A DNA stretch of 64,000 bases from [Actinobacillus] rossii (lineage in GTDB: Bacteria; Pseudomonadota; Gammaproteobacteria; Enterobacterales; Pasteurellaceae): the NCBI GenBank assembly GCA_900444965.1, contig UFRQ01000003.1, forward strand, positions 1,860,001 through 1,924,000, in the 5' to 3' direction. The translations under genes and the position numbers were made by a program. This document shows, piece by piece, positions 55,701 through 64,000 of this stretch (position 1 is the first letter of the stretch; the number at the start of each line of letters is the position of its first letter). Under the pieces are notes generated by a model that worked only from the letters and a program-made list of their open reading frames with translations, was not told where the DNA came from and searched no databases.

Positions 55701-56977
55701 AAATTTAAACCGTTTTTTGCAATAGATTCATCATCAGACACATACTCTACCGCACTTTGATAACCGTTAGTTTTATCTGCATAACTCACTTTTACTGCGT
55801 TATGACGTGATTTCTTAGCAGAATAAGAGCGCTCAAATTTTCCGTCTTTAACATTAGCATTGGTATAAACCCAACTTGGATCGGTTGGACGATCGATAAT
55901 GGCTGAACACTCTCTTCCAGTCCAAACTGGAATAGCGCGGAAAATAGAACAAATGTTGTTAATGACTTTGTAAGCGTCGTCAATATCGGTAATCCAAGCA
56001 TTACAAGTAAAGCGTGGTTCCTTGCCACCAAATCCATCATCCACCATAACATCACAATAACGTGCAATGTCATACAGCGTCCACTTGTCACAACTGAACG
56101 AGCCAAGCATATTGCCTAAGCCATAACGCGAATTAGTAATAACATCAAATAAAATCCACGCTGGATTATTCGTCCACGCAATTTTAAAAGTACCATCCCA
56201 CATACCATCATAAGCACGTGTTTCAGGATCGTAATTGCTTGGCACTCGAACTTTAATCCCTTTTATCAGATAATTACGCGCGGGAATGCCGTTGAAATAG
56301 TCTGAATCAAAGCTTACCCCTGCTACAGCAGTATTAGGATAAGTAAATTCAGTGTCGATGATTTCAGTATAACTCGACCAAATTGTACCGTTCTGCAACG
56401 TGTTCTTATTACTATCAGCTGTAACACGTTCAACGCTAATGTTAAACGGCACAGACGGCAAATTATCAATCACTAGCATTTCTAAATATTGACTTGAATA
56501 TTTGCCACTAATAGTGTGATCGTAAACTTGATCACCAACTTTGATTTGTAAATTAACAGATGTTGGATTTGTGTCACCTTGATTGTTCTGCTGATAAAGA
56601 GCCTTAACGCCGAGCGTGAAACGTAAACGCGTGATACGTTCATCTGTAATCGTGCGTACAATTGCGCCTGTGGCTTTCTTTACTTCAACGCCAACATTAA
56701 CTTCATTCTGTGATGATTCGTAACCTGATAATGTTCCTTGGTCCTGTGTACCAATATTTAATTCACCGCTCACGTTATTAAAGTTATAACTATCATCCGC
56801 ATTTTGTACTGGCGTATTATCTAAATAAATAGACTTCATACCATCAACAAGACCAGTAATTTCACCTTCTGAAATCACTTCAACAATGTTGACTATCTGT
56901 TTTGAACGACCCGTTTCAGGCGCTTCCACCGGTGTATGACCACCACCGCCACCGCCTTTTGCACCAAAAATTCTCAT
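52727..56977 (-). CDS. J: Tail-tip host-specificity protein J, complete
   Basis: 1416 residues. Gly-rich start (MRIFGAKGGGGGGHTP), lambda J-type body with SEGEITGLVDGMKSIYLDNT, phage-tail domains to about residue 600 and fibronectin-like segments to about 790. A long repetitive stretch follows (about 880-1100) of Asn-Ala-Ile, Ala-Gly-Ala-Ile, Ala-Asn-Lys type units, expected to form a triple beta-helix, then a C-terminal receptor-binding domain. Repeat-region DNA is almost identical to prophage 1. Confidence 0.95.
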   Translation of the reverse strand: MRIFGAKGGGGGGHTPVEAPETGRSKQIVNIVEVISEGEITGLVDGMKSIYLDNTPVQNADDSYNFNNVSGELNIGTQDQGTLSGYESSQNEVNVGVEVKKATGAIVRTITDERITRLRFTLGVKALYQQNNQGDTNPTSVNLQIKVGDQVYDHTISGKYSSQYLEMLVIDNLPSVPFNISVERVTADSNKNTLQNGTIWSSYTEIIDTEFTYPNTAVAGVSFDSDYFNGIPARNYLIKGIKVRVPSNYDPETRAYDGMWDGTFKIAWTNNPAWILFDVITNSRYGLGNMLGSFSCDKWTLYDIARYCDVMVDDGFGGKEPRFTCNAWITDIDDAYKVINNICSIFRAIPVWTGRECSAIIDRPTDPSWVYTNANVKDGKFERSYSAKKSRHNAVKVSYADKTNGYQSAVEYVSDDESIAKNGLNLTEITAFGCTSRGQAHRTGRWLIETEKLEKETITFTVGREGLMHLPGDIIRVNDNDYAGTNIGGRVLAVNGSNVTLDREIELSGNSFLTYINNSAKENTIRITAVSGNTVTLASSPVDLGAYSVWALTTETVKSGLYKAISLTENEDGTFTITALQHEPQKEAIVDKSAHFVPTTKTAYRAPQINDVGAKTGYDGKLYVTVDIGSGDGEVTFDVRITKDGKLFEYRRGLTDPNISFEHLPNGEYTVVIYAKNKNGQVVSEKTTTFTIDKPPVPTGVIVSGGLGEITIEWDWVDDVTYTEIFASEDTNFANATKVAKVLSKLYSHSVGAQQTRYYWLRHVRGINNGPFYQEQGIKGESAVDLDEKLEELNKELSKNIIDEVFDTAAPARGLEMIKTVSGLDVNTFLGYRQVHNTADGKLYTWNGTVYVADSGDVFANEIKGIIQPEQLAPIPTSNLAGKLTDEQIQSINATKVIGTLSLTNMPTIPTSKLSGQLTDSQLQGISANKITGTIAVSQLASIPTTKLTGTISANQISANSIGTNAIQAGAIGATHLQSGSVGASQIQANAISSNAIQSGAVVAGKLATNAVVADNIAANAITAIKISAGAITAEKLSVNSVGANAIQANAVTANKLSANAVTAGKIQAGAINANHLQAGQISADKLAIGLGGNLLQNAILSNNAYGWGVGAKSTSFAVNNQFTKKNGVADWYPNDALDNEVRIKTIVTVATATNVGWVDPLYRTVFLNAGQWYMFSIYANIYRFQTGYILVEEYSADGSAYVKGVASSATPIVNGSAQKTIKGMSRYAVKFQCPASGCVSLRFRCSGTTTGANPNVYVARPMLEECTQYTTQPSAWVNSGVTAIHGGSIVTNTITAQQIAANTITANEIASGAIATRHLSANSVNAGHIVSKSLTADKLNISSLSAISANLGSVTAGSIRIGSLNGSYGTLFEVNANGGFRLIARDSSGGIELSSSTRALTVWNGNTQVVKVGKL
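53680..54340 (-). repeat. Coding repeats of the J shaft
   Basis: Near-periodic 15-27 base units coding IxANxI/AGAI-type segments. The same units fill 1-480 of the window in the other J gene. Repeats of this kind allow length change by slippage or recombination. Confidence 0.7.
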
Positions 56978-56992
56978 ACCATTTCCCTTTTA

Positions 56993-57625
56993 TTAATTTC
57001 TGCCTTTAAGTGCTGATTTCGTTGTATTTGCCGGTAAGTTTTCTTTTATTGTGACCGTTTCTACACCTTGTGAAATAATTAACGATCCTGTCCGAATCAA
57101 TCCATAAGCCAATGGAACAGGTTTGCCTTGCGCCACGAGATTGTTTAAGTTGCTAAAGGCAGTAGATGATTTTTTCTCTTTTTCATCTCTCGCTGTATCA
57201 GCATTTGGCATTCTCGTAAGCATTTGCGATACACCACCTAACGTCATAGCAATACCCAATCCCATTACAGCACTTTTAGTAATTAATCCGCCTAATAAGC
57301 CAGCGCCTGGAATAAAAAACGACGCACCAATTAGTGCCACGCCTAAAATGGTCTGAAAAACGCCGCCACTTTTTGCTCCCTTTATAACCGGCGTAAAATG
57401 GACGGTTTGACCATCTTTCAGGCAATAAAAAAGCCCTTTTTCAAGAGCTTCAGGATTTATATAATCTTTACCTATTCGTACTTTGTAATAGCCTTGTTGT
57501 AGTACCTGGCGTAGTCCTTTGATTTGTGTGCATAAGGCACGAATAACTTCGGCGGTGTCTTTGACATCTAGTTCAAATTCTGTGCCAAATTGTTTTAGCT
57601 TGCCATAAAATTTAACATTAACCAT
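56993..57625 (-). CDS. Tail assembly protein I
   Basis: 210 residues, close relative of the copy at 3095-3724 (MVNVKFYGKLKQFG..., shared QVLQQGYYKVRIG and hydrophobic centre). Lies between K and J. Divergence is concentrated in the C-terminal part. Confidence 0.9.
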   Translation of the reverse strand: MVNVKFYGKLKQFGTEFELDVKDTAEVIRALCTQIKGLRQVLQQGYYKVRIGKDYINPEALEKGLFYCLKDGQTVHFTPVIKGAKSGGVFQTILGVALIGASFFIPGAGLLGGLITKSAVMGLGIAMTLGGVSQMLTRMPNADTARDEKEKKSSTAFSNLNNLVAQGKPVPLAYGLIRTGSLIISQGVETVTIKENLPANTTKSALKGRN

Positions 57626-57675
57626 TATATCCTCGCTTAAGCCGTATAAGCGTTGTTAAACGCGATAAAACCATA

Positions 57676-58413
57676 TCAATCTGTGACTGCTAAATCATTT
57701 AAAATGCCGTTAAAATCTAAATTAGCGGCGTTTTTATGTCGCCAAATCGAATGCGTATGCTTTAACCAGTAGCCATTATAAAGATCGCGTTTCGATAAGC
57801 GGTTTGGACTATGATGTAATACCATTTGATCGCCCAAATAGATAGCTGCATGATTAGGTACATCTGCCGCAATTTGAATTAAAATCACATCGCCTAATTG
57901 TGGATCTTCTACTCGCACAAATCCTTGACCTTGGATGTTGTCTAAATACAGATTTTCGCCGTTATCCCACCAGTCATTAGTACGCTCAAATTCGTCCATT
58001 TCGTAACCTGCCAACATATAGGCATCACGGTAGAGTGTGTAGCAATCCATTATGCCGTGATCGAACTCACGACCTAGTAAGTGCGGTACGTTTCTGAATT
58101 TTTTTAAGCTTTGAGTTTTATTGTGTACCAACCACCACTCTAACCCTGTTTGAACTTGCATTTGTCTATCTTGCGTAGAAAGCACAGCTGAACCATTGAG
58201 TTCTGGATGAGAATGAACAATCGCCACAATTTGACCGCACTTTTCCGCGCGAAGATAATCTTCGTCAGAAATTTCAAAATATTCAGTCGGATCTATCGCT
58301 TGATTTTCACAAATAATAAATTGATTTTCTTTACCGTCAAAAACAACAAAACCGCAAATTTCTTGCGGTTCGTGTTTTAGGGCATAGTCGATAATTTGGT
58401 GTTCGATTTTCAT
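57676..58413 (-). CDS. Tail protein K, JAMM plus NlpC/P60
   Basis: 245 residues. JAMM residues: Glu in PQEICGF, HSHPEL with Ser-Thr-Gln-Asp following. NlpC/P60: Cys in HGIMDCYT and His in VPNHAAIYLG. Both active sites look intact. Overlaps the lipoprotein gene by 4 bases. Confidence 0.93.
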   Translation of the reverse strand: MKIEHQIIDYALKHEPQEICGFVVFDGKENQFIICENQAIDPTEYFEISDEDYLRAEKCGQIVAIVHSHPELNGSAVLSTQDRQMQVQTGLEWWLVHNKTQSLKKFRNVPHLLGREFDHGIMDCYTLYRDAYMLAGYEMDEFERTNDWWDNGENLYLDNIQGQGFVRVEDPQLGDVILIQIAADVPNHAAIYLGDQMVLHHSPNRLSKRDLYNGYWLKHTHSIWRHKNAANLDFNGILNDLAVTD

Positions 58414-58907
58414 TTTAGTTCCTTTATAAAATCTTTGATAAATCGAATATTTTCTTGCCGAGTTTTCTCATAAAGGATAGAAAGATTTTCTTCAGACTCT
58501 TTTTTGCATACGTTAATTGGATAAGTCAAGGCAGCTTGATACACATTATAAATCCAACTAATGACTTTCCCATTATGAATAAGTAAAGCATCTGTTTTAT
58601 GTCCATCATAATTATTCGTTTCCCACGTACAAATTACGTAGCCTTTAATTGCTTGTTCCTTGCCAACTGTTGCCCAATAAGCAGGATTTAATGGTACAAC
58701 AAAACCATAATCTCCGGCTTTTTGTTCATACATTTGAGGTGCACTGGTGCGAATGTATTGTATCGGTGTAATGTCGCGCTTACCTTGATAAAATTGCTGA
58801 GCAATTTGCTGATAATGACTAGGATAGCTACCGTAATCTTGGGTTATAGGTTGAGTGCTACAAGCAGAGACCATGGATGCAATGAATAAAGAAAAGAAAG
58901 CTTTCAT
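58410..58907 (-). CDS. Lipoprotein in the L-K slot
   Basis: 165 residues with signal MKAFFSLFIASMVSAC (lipobox VSA-Cys). Body contains YGFVVPLNPAYWATVGKEQA and a Lys/Glu-rich tail. It replaces the small membrane gene of prophage 1 in the same slot. Ends overlapping K (ATGA). Candidate exclusion or conversion protein; no family recognised. Confidence 0.7.
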   Translation of the reverse strand: MKAFFSLFIASMVSACSTQPITQDYGSYPSHYQQIAQQFYQGKRDITPIQYIRTSAPQMYEQKAGDYGFVVPLNPAYWATVGKEQAIKGYVICTWETNNYDGHKTDALLIHNGKVISWIYNVYQAALTYPINVCKKESEENLSILYEKTRQENIRFIKDFIKELK

Positions 58908-58939
58908 ATTTAATCTCTCTTTATGGAATTTTTTTCATT

Positions 58940-59656
58940 CTACCCCAATTTATTCACACTCACAAATGCCCCGAAGTTGCGTTGATTGCCGCGAAGTGTA
59001 CAGCCTTGTAAACAGTGACTGCATTTATCTTCTTTAATCTCTACGGTCGGGTTGTCTTTATCCGTGAAATAACGCGTACCTGTATAACCGCATTCACTTG
59101 AGCGATATATCCAAGTGCAGGTATCCGCCATAATGACACGGCAAGGAATTTTGGCATTATCTGTTTCAGCCGGCAATGCAAGGGTAAATGTGGCGGCTTC
59201 CTTGTTTAAAGATGACAGTTGTTCAATGAAAAAACAGCTGACAACCTCCTGATTTGGATCGGCATTTTTGTTACCATTGATGAAATTTACCGCATCAAGA
59301 TATTTGGCATAAACCTGATGACGTCGAACAATCGCCCCCACACACTCTTCGTATTGGTTGGCAATACCTGTCACTAAGCCGAATAAATTCGACAATGTTA
59401 ATGTTGGGCGGTTGCTCGGGCCGCTACCGCTTTTTTCAAAACCACTGGCTTTGACCGGATAAGCGGAATAGGTTTTCCCTTGCCATACTAAATCGTTTTT
59501 CAGTGCATTTTTACCACTATAAAAGCGATAAATATCGCCTTTTTCACCAAGATTATTCTTGAGATGGCGCATATCAATTTCAAACAGATCTAATAATGCG
59601 TCTTGTTGTAATTGCGATAAATCAAGTTTTAATTGATTTGATATGCTGATTGTCAT
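58940..59656 (-). CDS. Minor tail protein L
   Basis: 238 residues, paralogue of 4776-5492. Cys pattern CTWIYRSSECGYTG and CSHCLQGC retained. Starts within the stop of M (ATGA). Confidence 0.92.
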   Translation of the reverse strand: MTISISNQLKLDLSQLQQDALLDLFEIDMRHLKNNLGEKGDIYRFYSGKNALKNDLVWQGKTYSAYPVKASGFEKSGSGPSNRPTLTLSNLFGLVTGIANQYEECVGAIVRRHQVYAKYLDAVNFINGNKNADPNQEVVSCFFIEQLSSLNKEAATFTLALPAETDNAKIPCRVIMADTCTWIYRSSECGYTGTRYFTDKDNPTVEIKEDKCSHCLQGCTLRGNQRNFGAFVSVNKLG

Positions 59657-59979
59657 AACGTTTCCTTGAGCGTAAGGGTAAATTCAGTATATTCCAGTCC
59701 GTTTTTAGCCGGCCACTGCAAACACCGCACTTTTTTCTGTGTCTGAGTATAAGGATCGTTATATAAAAATGGCGTAACTGCATTGTGTTTAGCTAAAAAC
59801 GCATCCACTTTTAACGCTTCTTCATTTTTCACTTTTACGACAACAGTATATTCACGCAATAAACTATTCAATCCTTTTGGCGCACTTTGATTATAACCAT
59901 CACCAAAATCTACTGAGTAAATTTCAGGCTTATTACTAATGTCACCATCAGGGCGGACGCACCATTTAAATGTTTCCAT
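59653..59979 (-). CDS. Minor tail protein M
   Basis: 108 residues with the gpM pattern VDFGDGYNQSAPKGLNSLLR. Intact here, in the lambda position between tape measure and L. Prophage 1 keeps only a 74-base remnant at this position. Confidence 0.9.
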   Translation of the reverse strand: METFKWCVRPDGDISNKPEIYSVDFGDGYNQSAPKGLNSLLREYTVVVKVKNEEALKVDAFLAKHNAVTPFLYNDPYTQTQKKVRCLQWPAKNGLEYTEFTLTLKETL

Positions 59980-60049
59980 AATTGTATCTTACCTATTTAC
60001 AAATCAACTAATTCGATGTATCTTTATGCTATACAAAGGAGAAAGACAA

Positions 60050-60271
60050 ATGATCTTATCTTTCAAGCATAAAGGACTTGAGCAATTTTTTCTGACAGGT
60101 TCTACAGCTGGTATTCAAGTTAAACACGCCACTAAATTGAACTTGTTGCTACACCCTTTAAAGGGAAATTTAATTAATCACTGGTCTGTTAAAGTCAATG
60201 GAAATTGGCGGTTAACATTTAAATTTGAAAGTGGTCATGCTGAAGTGGTTGATTATCAAGATTATCATTAG
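60050..60271 (+). CDS. higB: HigB-type toxin with an internal deletion
   Basis: 73 residues where the family has about 92. MILSFKHKGLEQFFLTGSTA at the start and HPLKGN...NGNWRLTFKF...VDYQDYH at the end are normal, but about 19-20 residues between KLNLLL and HPLKG are absent, in frame. In relatives this part holds a helix ahead of the catalytic strand. The gene is probably an inactive or weakened mRNA interferase. GGAG ribosome site. Confidence 0.85.
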   Translation: MILSFKHKGLEQFFLTGSTAGIQVKHATKLNLLLHPLKGNLINHWSVKVNGNWRLTFKFESGHAEVVDYQDYH

Positions 60272-60282
60272 GAGTTTATATA

Positions 60283-60561
60283 ATGAAAATGTACAATCCA
60301 TCTCATCCGGGTTTAATCCTGCGTGAGTACATCGACGGAATGAAAGTAACCGATATTGCTCACCGTTTAGGGGTAAGCCGCGTTGCGCTTTCTCGTGTAT
60401 TAAATGGAAAATCCGCTATTTCGCCTGAAATGGCACTTCGTTTAAGCCAATTATTACCAAACACATCAGCTGATTTTTGGTTAAAAATGCAATCTGCGTA
60501 TGATTTATGGCAAGTCGAACAGCGTACACATTTTTCTATCGAACCATTGATATTAGCTTAA
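60283..60561 (+). CDS. higA: HigA-type antitoxin
   Basis: 92 residues, same protein as at 5627-5905. XRE helix-turn-helix VTDIAHRLGVSRVALSRVL. 11 bases after the toxin stop with GGAG before the ATG. Runs against the tail operon between tape measure and M. Confidence 0.93.
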   Translation: MKMYNPSHPGLILREYIDGMKVTDIAHRLGVSRVALSRVLNGKSAISPEMALRLSQLLPNTSADFWLKMQSAYDLWQVEQRTHFSIEPLILA

Positions 60562-60568
60562 TAAAGAA

Positions 60569-60591
60569 AACCCTGCCAAATAGACAGGGTT
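60569..60591. terminator. Terminator between higA and tape measure
   Basis: AACCCTG/CAGGGTT as in prophage 1 (5913-5935), with one base changed in the loop. Confidence 0.65.
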
Positions 60592-60597
60592 GATTGA

Positions 60598-63500
60598 TTA
60601 AGCAAATACGCCACCAGCACGGAAATTGTTTTGAATCGCGTTGTTGGTTTCTTTTCTTGCGATTCGTTGCATAAGCTCTACAGTAATTTCCAACTCATTA
60701 CCATTTTGCTTAGTAGAGACATCTGCTTGCGTAGGTTCGCCATTGTTAATGACTTTTACCGACACATTGCCAGTTGTCCCGCTTTGGACTGACTTAGCAT
60801 AACTAGTCACATTACCAACCGCGCCACCATTCGCAAAACCGCGTGTTGTGCCATAGTTGAGATAATTCAGGTAATTCAATCCTATACGTGATGTTGCTTC
60901 TTTGGTTAACACATACTCGCCTTTATGGACAATACCGGCAGGAGTGTACTTACCGCCAAAACCAGTAAAGCCACCATCATCAAATCCAACTAAACCGCCT
61001 TTGGCATAGCCGCCTACATACCCACCATCAGCAAAACCAAATCCCATAGCTGACATACCTTGTTTAATTGCATTAAACAACATCATTTTAATGATCATCT
61101 TTGATATATCAGAGATGATAGATGTCGCTAGGGATCTAAAATCTGCTTTGCCTGTCATTACTAAATCTGTAATAGCACTAGACATTCCATCAAAAGCAGA
61201 TACGGTGATATTTGATATGTTACCTGCAACATTCGTTACATCCGCTTCAATCTGTGACATACCCTCTTTCACACCATTGATAGCATTACCTTTGTACTCG
61301 GCATTTTGCTTTTCAATTTCCGCACGACGCTCTTTGAGTTTGGCAATTTCTTCATCAAGTTTAACAATGTTTTCTTGTGACATTCCAATTTTGAGTTTTG
61401 CTGCTTCGATGTCAAGTTGGTGATTGTAATTAAGCAATTCCTGTTCGGAACGTGTTTTACCAAGCAAGGTCAATTCAAATTCCATTGCAGCCAATCGTTC
61501 TGAGTTATCATAGCTAAACTGTGATATAGCAACTTGTTGACTAGCCGAATCAATCTGCGCTGCCATTGACTGTAATTTAGCAAGACCTTCAGCACCAAAA
61601 TTTTTGTATTTTTCAGCATTGGTCGCAATATCTTGAGTGAGCTTTTTCACTTCTTGGTATTGCGATGTTTGTCCGTCGGCAGCCTTAGCATTTAGCTCAG
61701 CTAAACGCTGTTGCATTTCCGTGAGTTGGTCGGTGTATTGTTTCTGATAATCAGTGCCGGCTCCTTTAGATTTCTTACCGCGCGCGCCACCTATCTCACT
61801 GGCTAGATATTCTGCTTCTTTTTGCGCCTGAATTTGTGAAATATCATATTCAGAGAATTTGGATTTATCTAAACTCAACGCATAATCTTCAGCGCGTAAT
61901 TTAGCCTTTTTATTCGGATCTTTCTCTTTTGAGATTGCAGCTTGCCGTTTTGATTTCTCAATAAGTTGTTTGGCGGCATCACTAAGCTGTGGAGCCACCT
62001 TATCAGCACTAGGGATTGTAATAGACATTCCTGATAATTTAGCTAATGCCCCTGACAAACCGTTAACCGATACTGTTAAACCATCAAAATCCCCCACTGC
62101 ACTACTTGCAGATTCAGCCCATGTATTGATCCGATTTTCACTGGTTAATGTTAAATCGCTGTAGCGCTCTACAAAACCAATCATTTTTTCTGTTCGATCA
62201 GCTAACTGTTCAGAAATGGCTGTACCTATATCTTGAGTGTCATTTAGCTTTTCTTGTGCTACTTGTAAATCTGCTTTGGTTGTTGACAAAGTGCGGTTAA
62301 GTTGTGCTAGTTTTTTCGCATTATCAATCGTAATTTCAAAACCACTATCATCAGTAATCACTTCAAATTTTGGCGTATTAGCAATTGTTTTCTGTAGTTC
62401 AGTAATTTTTCTTGATAATTTATCAACTTCTTTTTGTTGAGCGATAATACTTTCTTCTGCTTTTGCTTGTTCTGCCGACAACTGGATTGAGTTAAGTTTT
62501 TCAAGCTCTTCTCTTAATTTAGGCAGATCATTAGCAAAAGCTAAAGCTTTTTTATGTGCGTCTTCAGTTTTTTGAGAATAATCAAACCATGCGGCCGCAC
62601 CTATCCCCAATGCAGTTGTAACAACGCCAACAGGTCCGCCTAAGAAACCGATCGCATTACTCATTCCGCGAGTTAATAAATTGCTTTGTTTTTTTGCTGC
62701 ATTTAAAGCTTTTAGAGCTGTTTGTTCGTGCGTTATCGCAGATGTTAATGTTGCTTTTCGTTGAGTTATTAATGTATCAGCAACAGCAATTTCATTCGCA
62801 GTTCGAGCCTGTTCGCGTTGTAAAAGTGCTAAATTTACTGCCTGTTGTGCCGCTTCTCGATTTGCTGTAGCAAGAGTTGCTTGTGCAACAACTGCGTTTC
62901 TCGTTGCTGTCGTCTTTTCGCGCATGGCTGATATATATTCTTTAAGTCTGCCAATTCCCCATCCAGCAGCAACACTTGCGGTCGAACCAGCTAATAATGA
63001 TAAATACTCAGACGCCACTTGAATAACCGAAGCAAGATTTTGAGTAACGCCAGTAGCACTATCCATGTCGCCAATCCACTTCATCGTTGCGGTATTTAGA
63101 TTTTCAAACGCAGCTGAAACAGTTAGCACGCGAGTAGCAAACTGTGAATCTACGCTTGCCTTGGCTTTTTCCAAAGCTGGAATAAGTACATCCATCGTGA
63201 GCTTGCCATCATTAGCCATTGAGCGTAATTCGCCTGTGGTAACACCTAAACCATGCGCAATAGCTTGCGCAAGTGCTGGTGTTTGTTCCATGACTGAATT
63301 AAATTCTTGCCCACGAAACACACCCGAAGCAAGAGATTGCCCAAATTGCATTAATGCTGCTTGCGCAGAAGCCACACTGGCGCCTGAGACAGCCACTGCT
63401 TTTGATACTGTTTCAGTTAGGTTTGCCACCTGCGCTTGTGAAATCCCCAACGCTTGCGCATTCTGAGCAAAACGCTGATATACATCGGAAGTGGCTTGAA

Positions 63501-63834
63501 CACTTTGATTTGTTTTTAATGAAATATCAAAAACAGTTTGTAATCGCGCAGCGCTTTCAGTTGAGCTAGAACTAACCAAATTCATTTTATTGCTTATTTC
63601 AGTGTAACCATCTGCTACATTGACAAGGCTTTTAGCTCCACTAACAAGATTGCCACCCCAAAAATCAAGATTTGCTGTTCGGTTAATATTATTTGCAGCT
63701 TTCTCAATATTATTGAGATATTGGGTAGTGCGGTCAGAAAATTGACGGGCTTTATATTGAGCTCGAGTTAAACCATTTTGAAATTCGACGGTATTAAGAG
63801 CAAGTTGAATATTTAATTCACCCAAAGATGACAT
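60598..63834 (-). CDS. Tail tape measure protein
   Basis: 1078 residues. Lambda-type tape-measure domain near residues 75-260 (SNKMNLVSSSSTESAARL, SGVFRGQEFNSVMEQTPALA), coiled-coil middle, Gly-rich C-terminal part (FADGGYVGGYAKGGLVGFDD) and the shared end NNAIQNNFRAGGVFA. Only the last part is close to prophage 1. Confidence 0.93.
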   Translation of the reverse strand: MSSLGELNIQLALNTVEFQNGLTRAQYKARQFSDRTTQYLNNIEKAANNINRTANLDFWGGNLVSGAKSLVNVADGYTEISNKMNLVSSSSTESAARLQTVFDISLKTNQSVQATSDVYQRFAQNAQALGISQAQVANLTETVSKAVAVSGASVASAQAALMQFGQSLASGVFRGQEFNSVMEQTPALAQAIAHGLGVTTGELRSMANDGKLTMDVLIPALEKAKASVDSQFATRVLTVSAAFENLNTATMKWIGDMDSATGVTQNLASVIQVASEYLSLLAGSTASVAAGWGIGRLKEYISAMREKTTATRNAVVAQATLATANREAAQQAVNLALLQREQARTANEIAVADTLITQRKATLTSAITHEQTALKALNAAKKQSNLLTRGMSNAIGFLGGPVGVVTTALGIGAAAWFDYSQKTEDAHKKALAFANDLPKLREELEKLNSIQLSAEQAKAEESIIAQQKEVDKLSRKITELQKTIANTPKFEVITDDSGFEITIDNAKKLAQLNRTLSTTKADLQVAQEKLNDTQDIGTAISEQLADRTEKMIGFVERYSDLTLTSENRINTWAESASSAVGDFDGLTVSVNGLSGALAKLSGMSITIPSADKVAPQLSDAAKQLIEKSKRQAAISKEKDPNKKAKLRAEDYALSLDKSKFSEYDISQIQAQKEAEYLASEIGGARGKKSKGAGTDYQKQYTDQLTEMQQRLAELNAKAADGQTSQYQEVKKLTQDIATNAEKYKNFGAEGLAKLQSMAAQIDSASQQVAISQFSYDNSERLAAMEFELTLLGKTRSEQELLNYNHQLDIEAAKLKIGMSQENIVKLDEEIAKLKERRAEIEKQNAEYKGNAINGVKEGMSQIEADVTNVAGNISNITVSAFDGMSSAITDLVMTGKADFRSLATSIISDISKMIIKMMLFNAIKQGMSAMGFGFADGGYVGGYAKGGLVGFDDGGFTGFGGKYTPAGIVHKGEYVLTKEATSRIGLNYLNYLNYGTTRGFANGGAVGNVTSYAKSVQSGTTGNVSVKVINNGEPTQADVSTKQNGNELEITVELMQRIARKETNNAIQNNFRAGGVFA

Positions 63835-63850
63835 AATTCACCCCATAAAA

Positions 63851-63872
63851 AAAGCTCGCCGAAGCGAGCTTT
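63851..63872 (-). terminator. Terminator upstream of the tape measure
   Basis: AAAGCTCGC-TTCG-GCGAGCTTT with seven T on the minus strand, a stable UUCG-loop terminator just before the tape measure start. Confidence 0.88.
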
Positions 63873-63887
63873 AAGAATTGATTGGAT

Positions 63888-64000
63888 TTATCGACCAAAT
63901 AGTTTATCGAGTTTTTGCTTACTAGATAAATTAGGGTTTCGAATAATCTTCACTATATAAATCAAGAACGTTAAAACAATAATACCTAGCAAACTTTCCA
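63888..64000 (-). CDS. Small membrane protein, N-terminus beyond the window
   Basis: C-terminal 36 residues seen: ESLLGIIVLTFLIYIVKIIR, then a short polar end KQKLDKLFGR. One transmembrane helix followed by a basic tail. Same position as the small membrane gene 9277-9537 of prophage 1, though the sequences differ. Confidence 0.6.
   Translation of the reverse strand, partial: ESLLGIIVLTFLIYIVKIIRNPNLSSKQKLDKLFGR

Overview
The window is prophage DNA from a Pasteurellaceae host, most likely Haemophilus or Aggregatibacter. Evidence: AT-rich sequence, many copies of the Haemophilus-type DNA uptake core AAGTGCGGT/ACCGCACTT (for example 773, 8448, 22612, 36189, 38176, 50907, 58231, 62289), and phage protein families common in that group. 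No rRNA, tRNA, CRISPR array or obvious chromosomal housekeeping gene was seen.

Two lambdoid siphovirus prophages lie in tandem in the same orientation. Prophage 1 fills about 1-48820 and is cut by the left edge inside its tail-tip gene J. Its minus-strand late region reads right to left: late promoter and Q antiterminator (25765-26299), holin, endolysin and Rz/Rz1 (23611-25005), terminase, portal, MuF head protein, scaffold, capsid, connectors, tail tube, G/GT chaperones, tape measure, L, K, I and J. The minus-strand early region carries cro, cII, O-P-like replication genes with an origin inside O, Dam methylase, NinG and Q. The plus-strand arm starts at CI (31132) and the pL-like promoter with a nut-like leader (33441-33579). 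It carries small accessory genes, an antirepressor, a recombination set (Gp157, Sak4-like ATPase, SSB), an HNH endonuclease, a C5 methyltransferase, an excisionase-like protein and the integrase (47784-48815). An IS481-family element (48822-50022) sits 6 bp after the integrase stop. Prophage 2 begins at about 50300 and runs off the right edge. Only its tail end is visible: HicAB, two novel tail-end proteins, J, I, K, L, M, HigBA and the tape measure.

The strongest unusual feature is at 18403-19536. The MuF head protein contains a complete intein, and the whole intein is overlapped on the opposite strand by a 375-residue helix-turn-helix plus Vsr-like homing endonuclease gene. The start codon of the endonuclease is the complement of the penultimate His codon of the intein, and its stop is the complement of the second intein codon. 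A second intein, with an in-frame LAGLIDADG endonuclease, interrupts the catalytic Pro-Cys motif of the C5 methyltransferase (44191-45210). The spliced MuF protein ends in a putative papain-like toxin domain, followed by a candidate immunity gene and a (p)ppGpp-hydrolase-like HD gene.

Other notable systems are a C4-type antisense RNA with two matching targets flanking it at the antirepressor (36148-36343), a second RNA of the same fold at 34130-34197, a HEPN/Abi protein behind a structured leader RNA (32345-33230), an Ibs-like 19-residue hydrophobic peptide gene (40465-40524), an orphan Cas2-like gene, and HigBA loci in which the toxin is decaying while the antitoxin is kept. All function calls are by reading; no database search was run.
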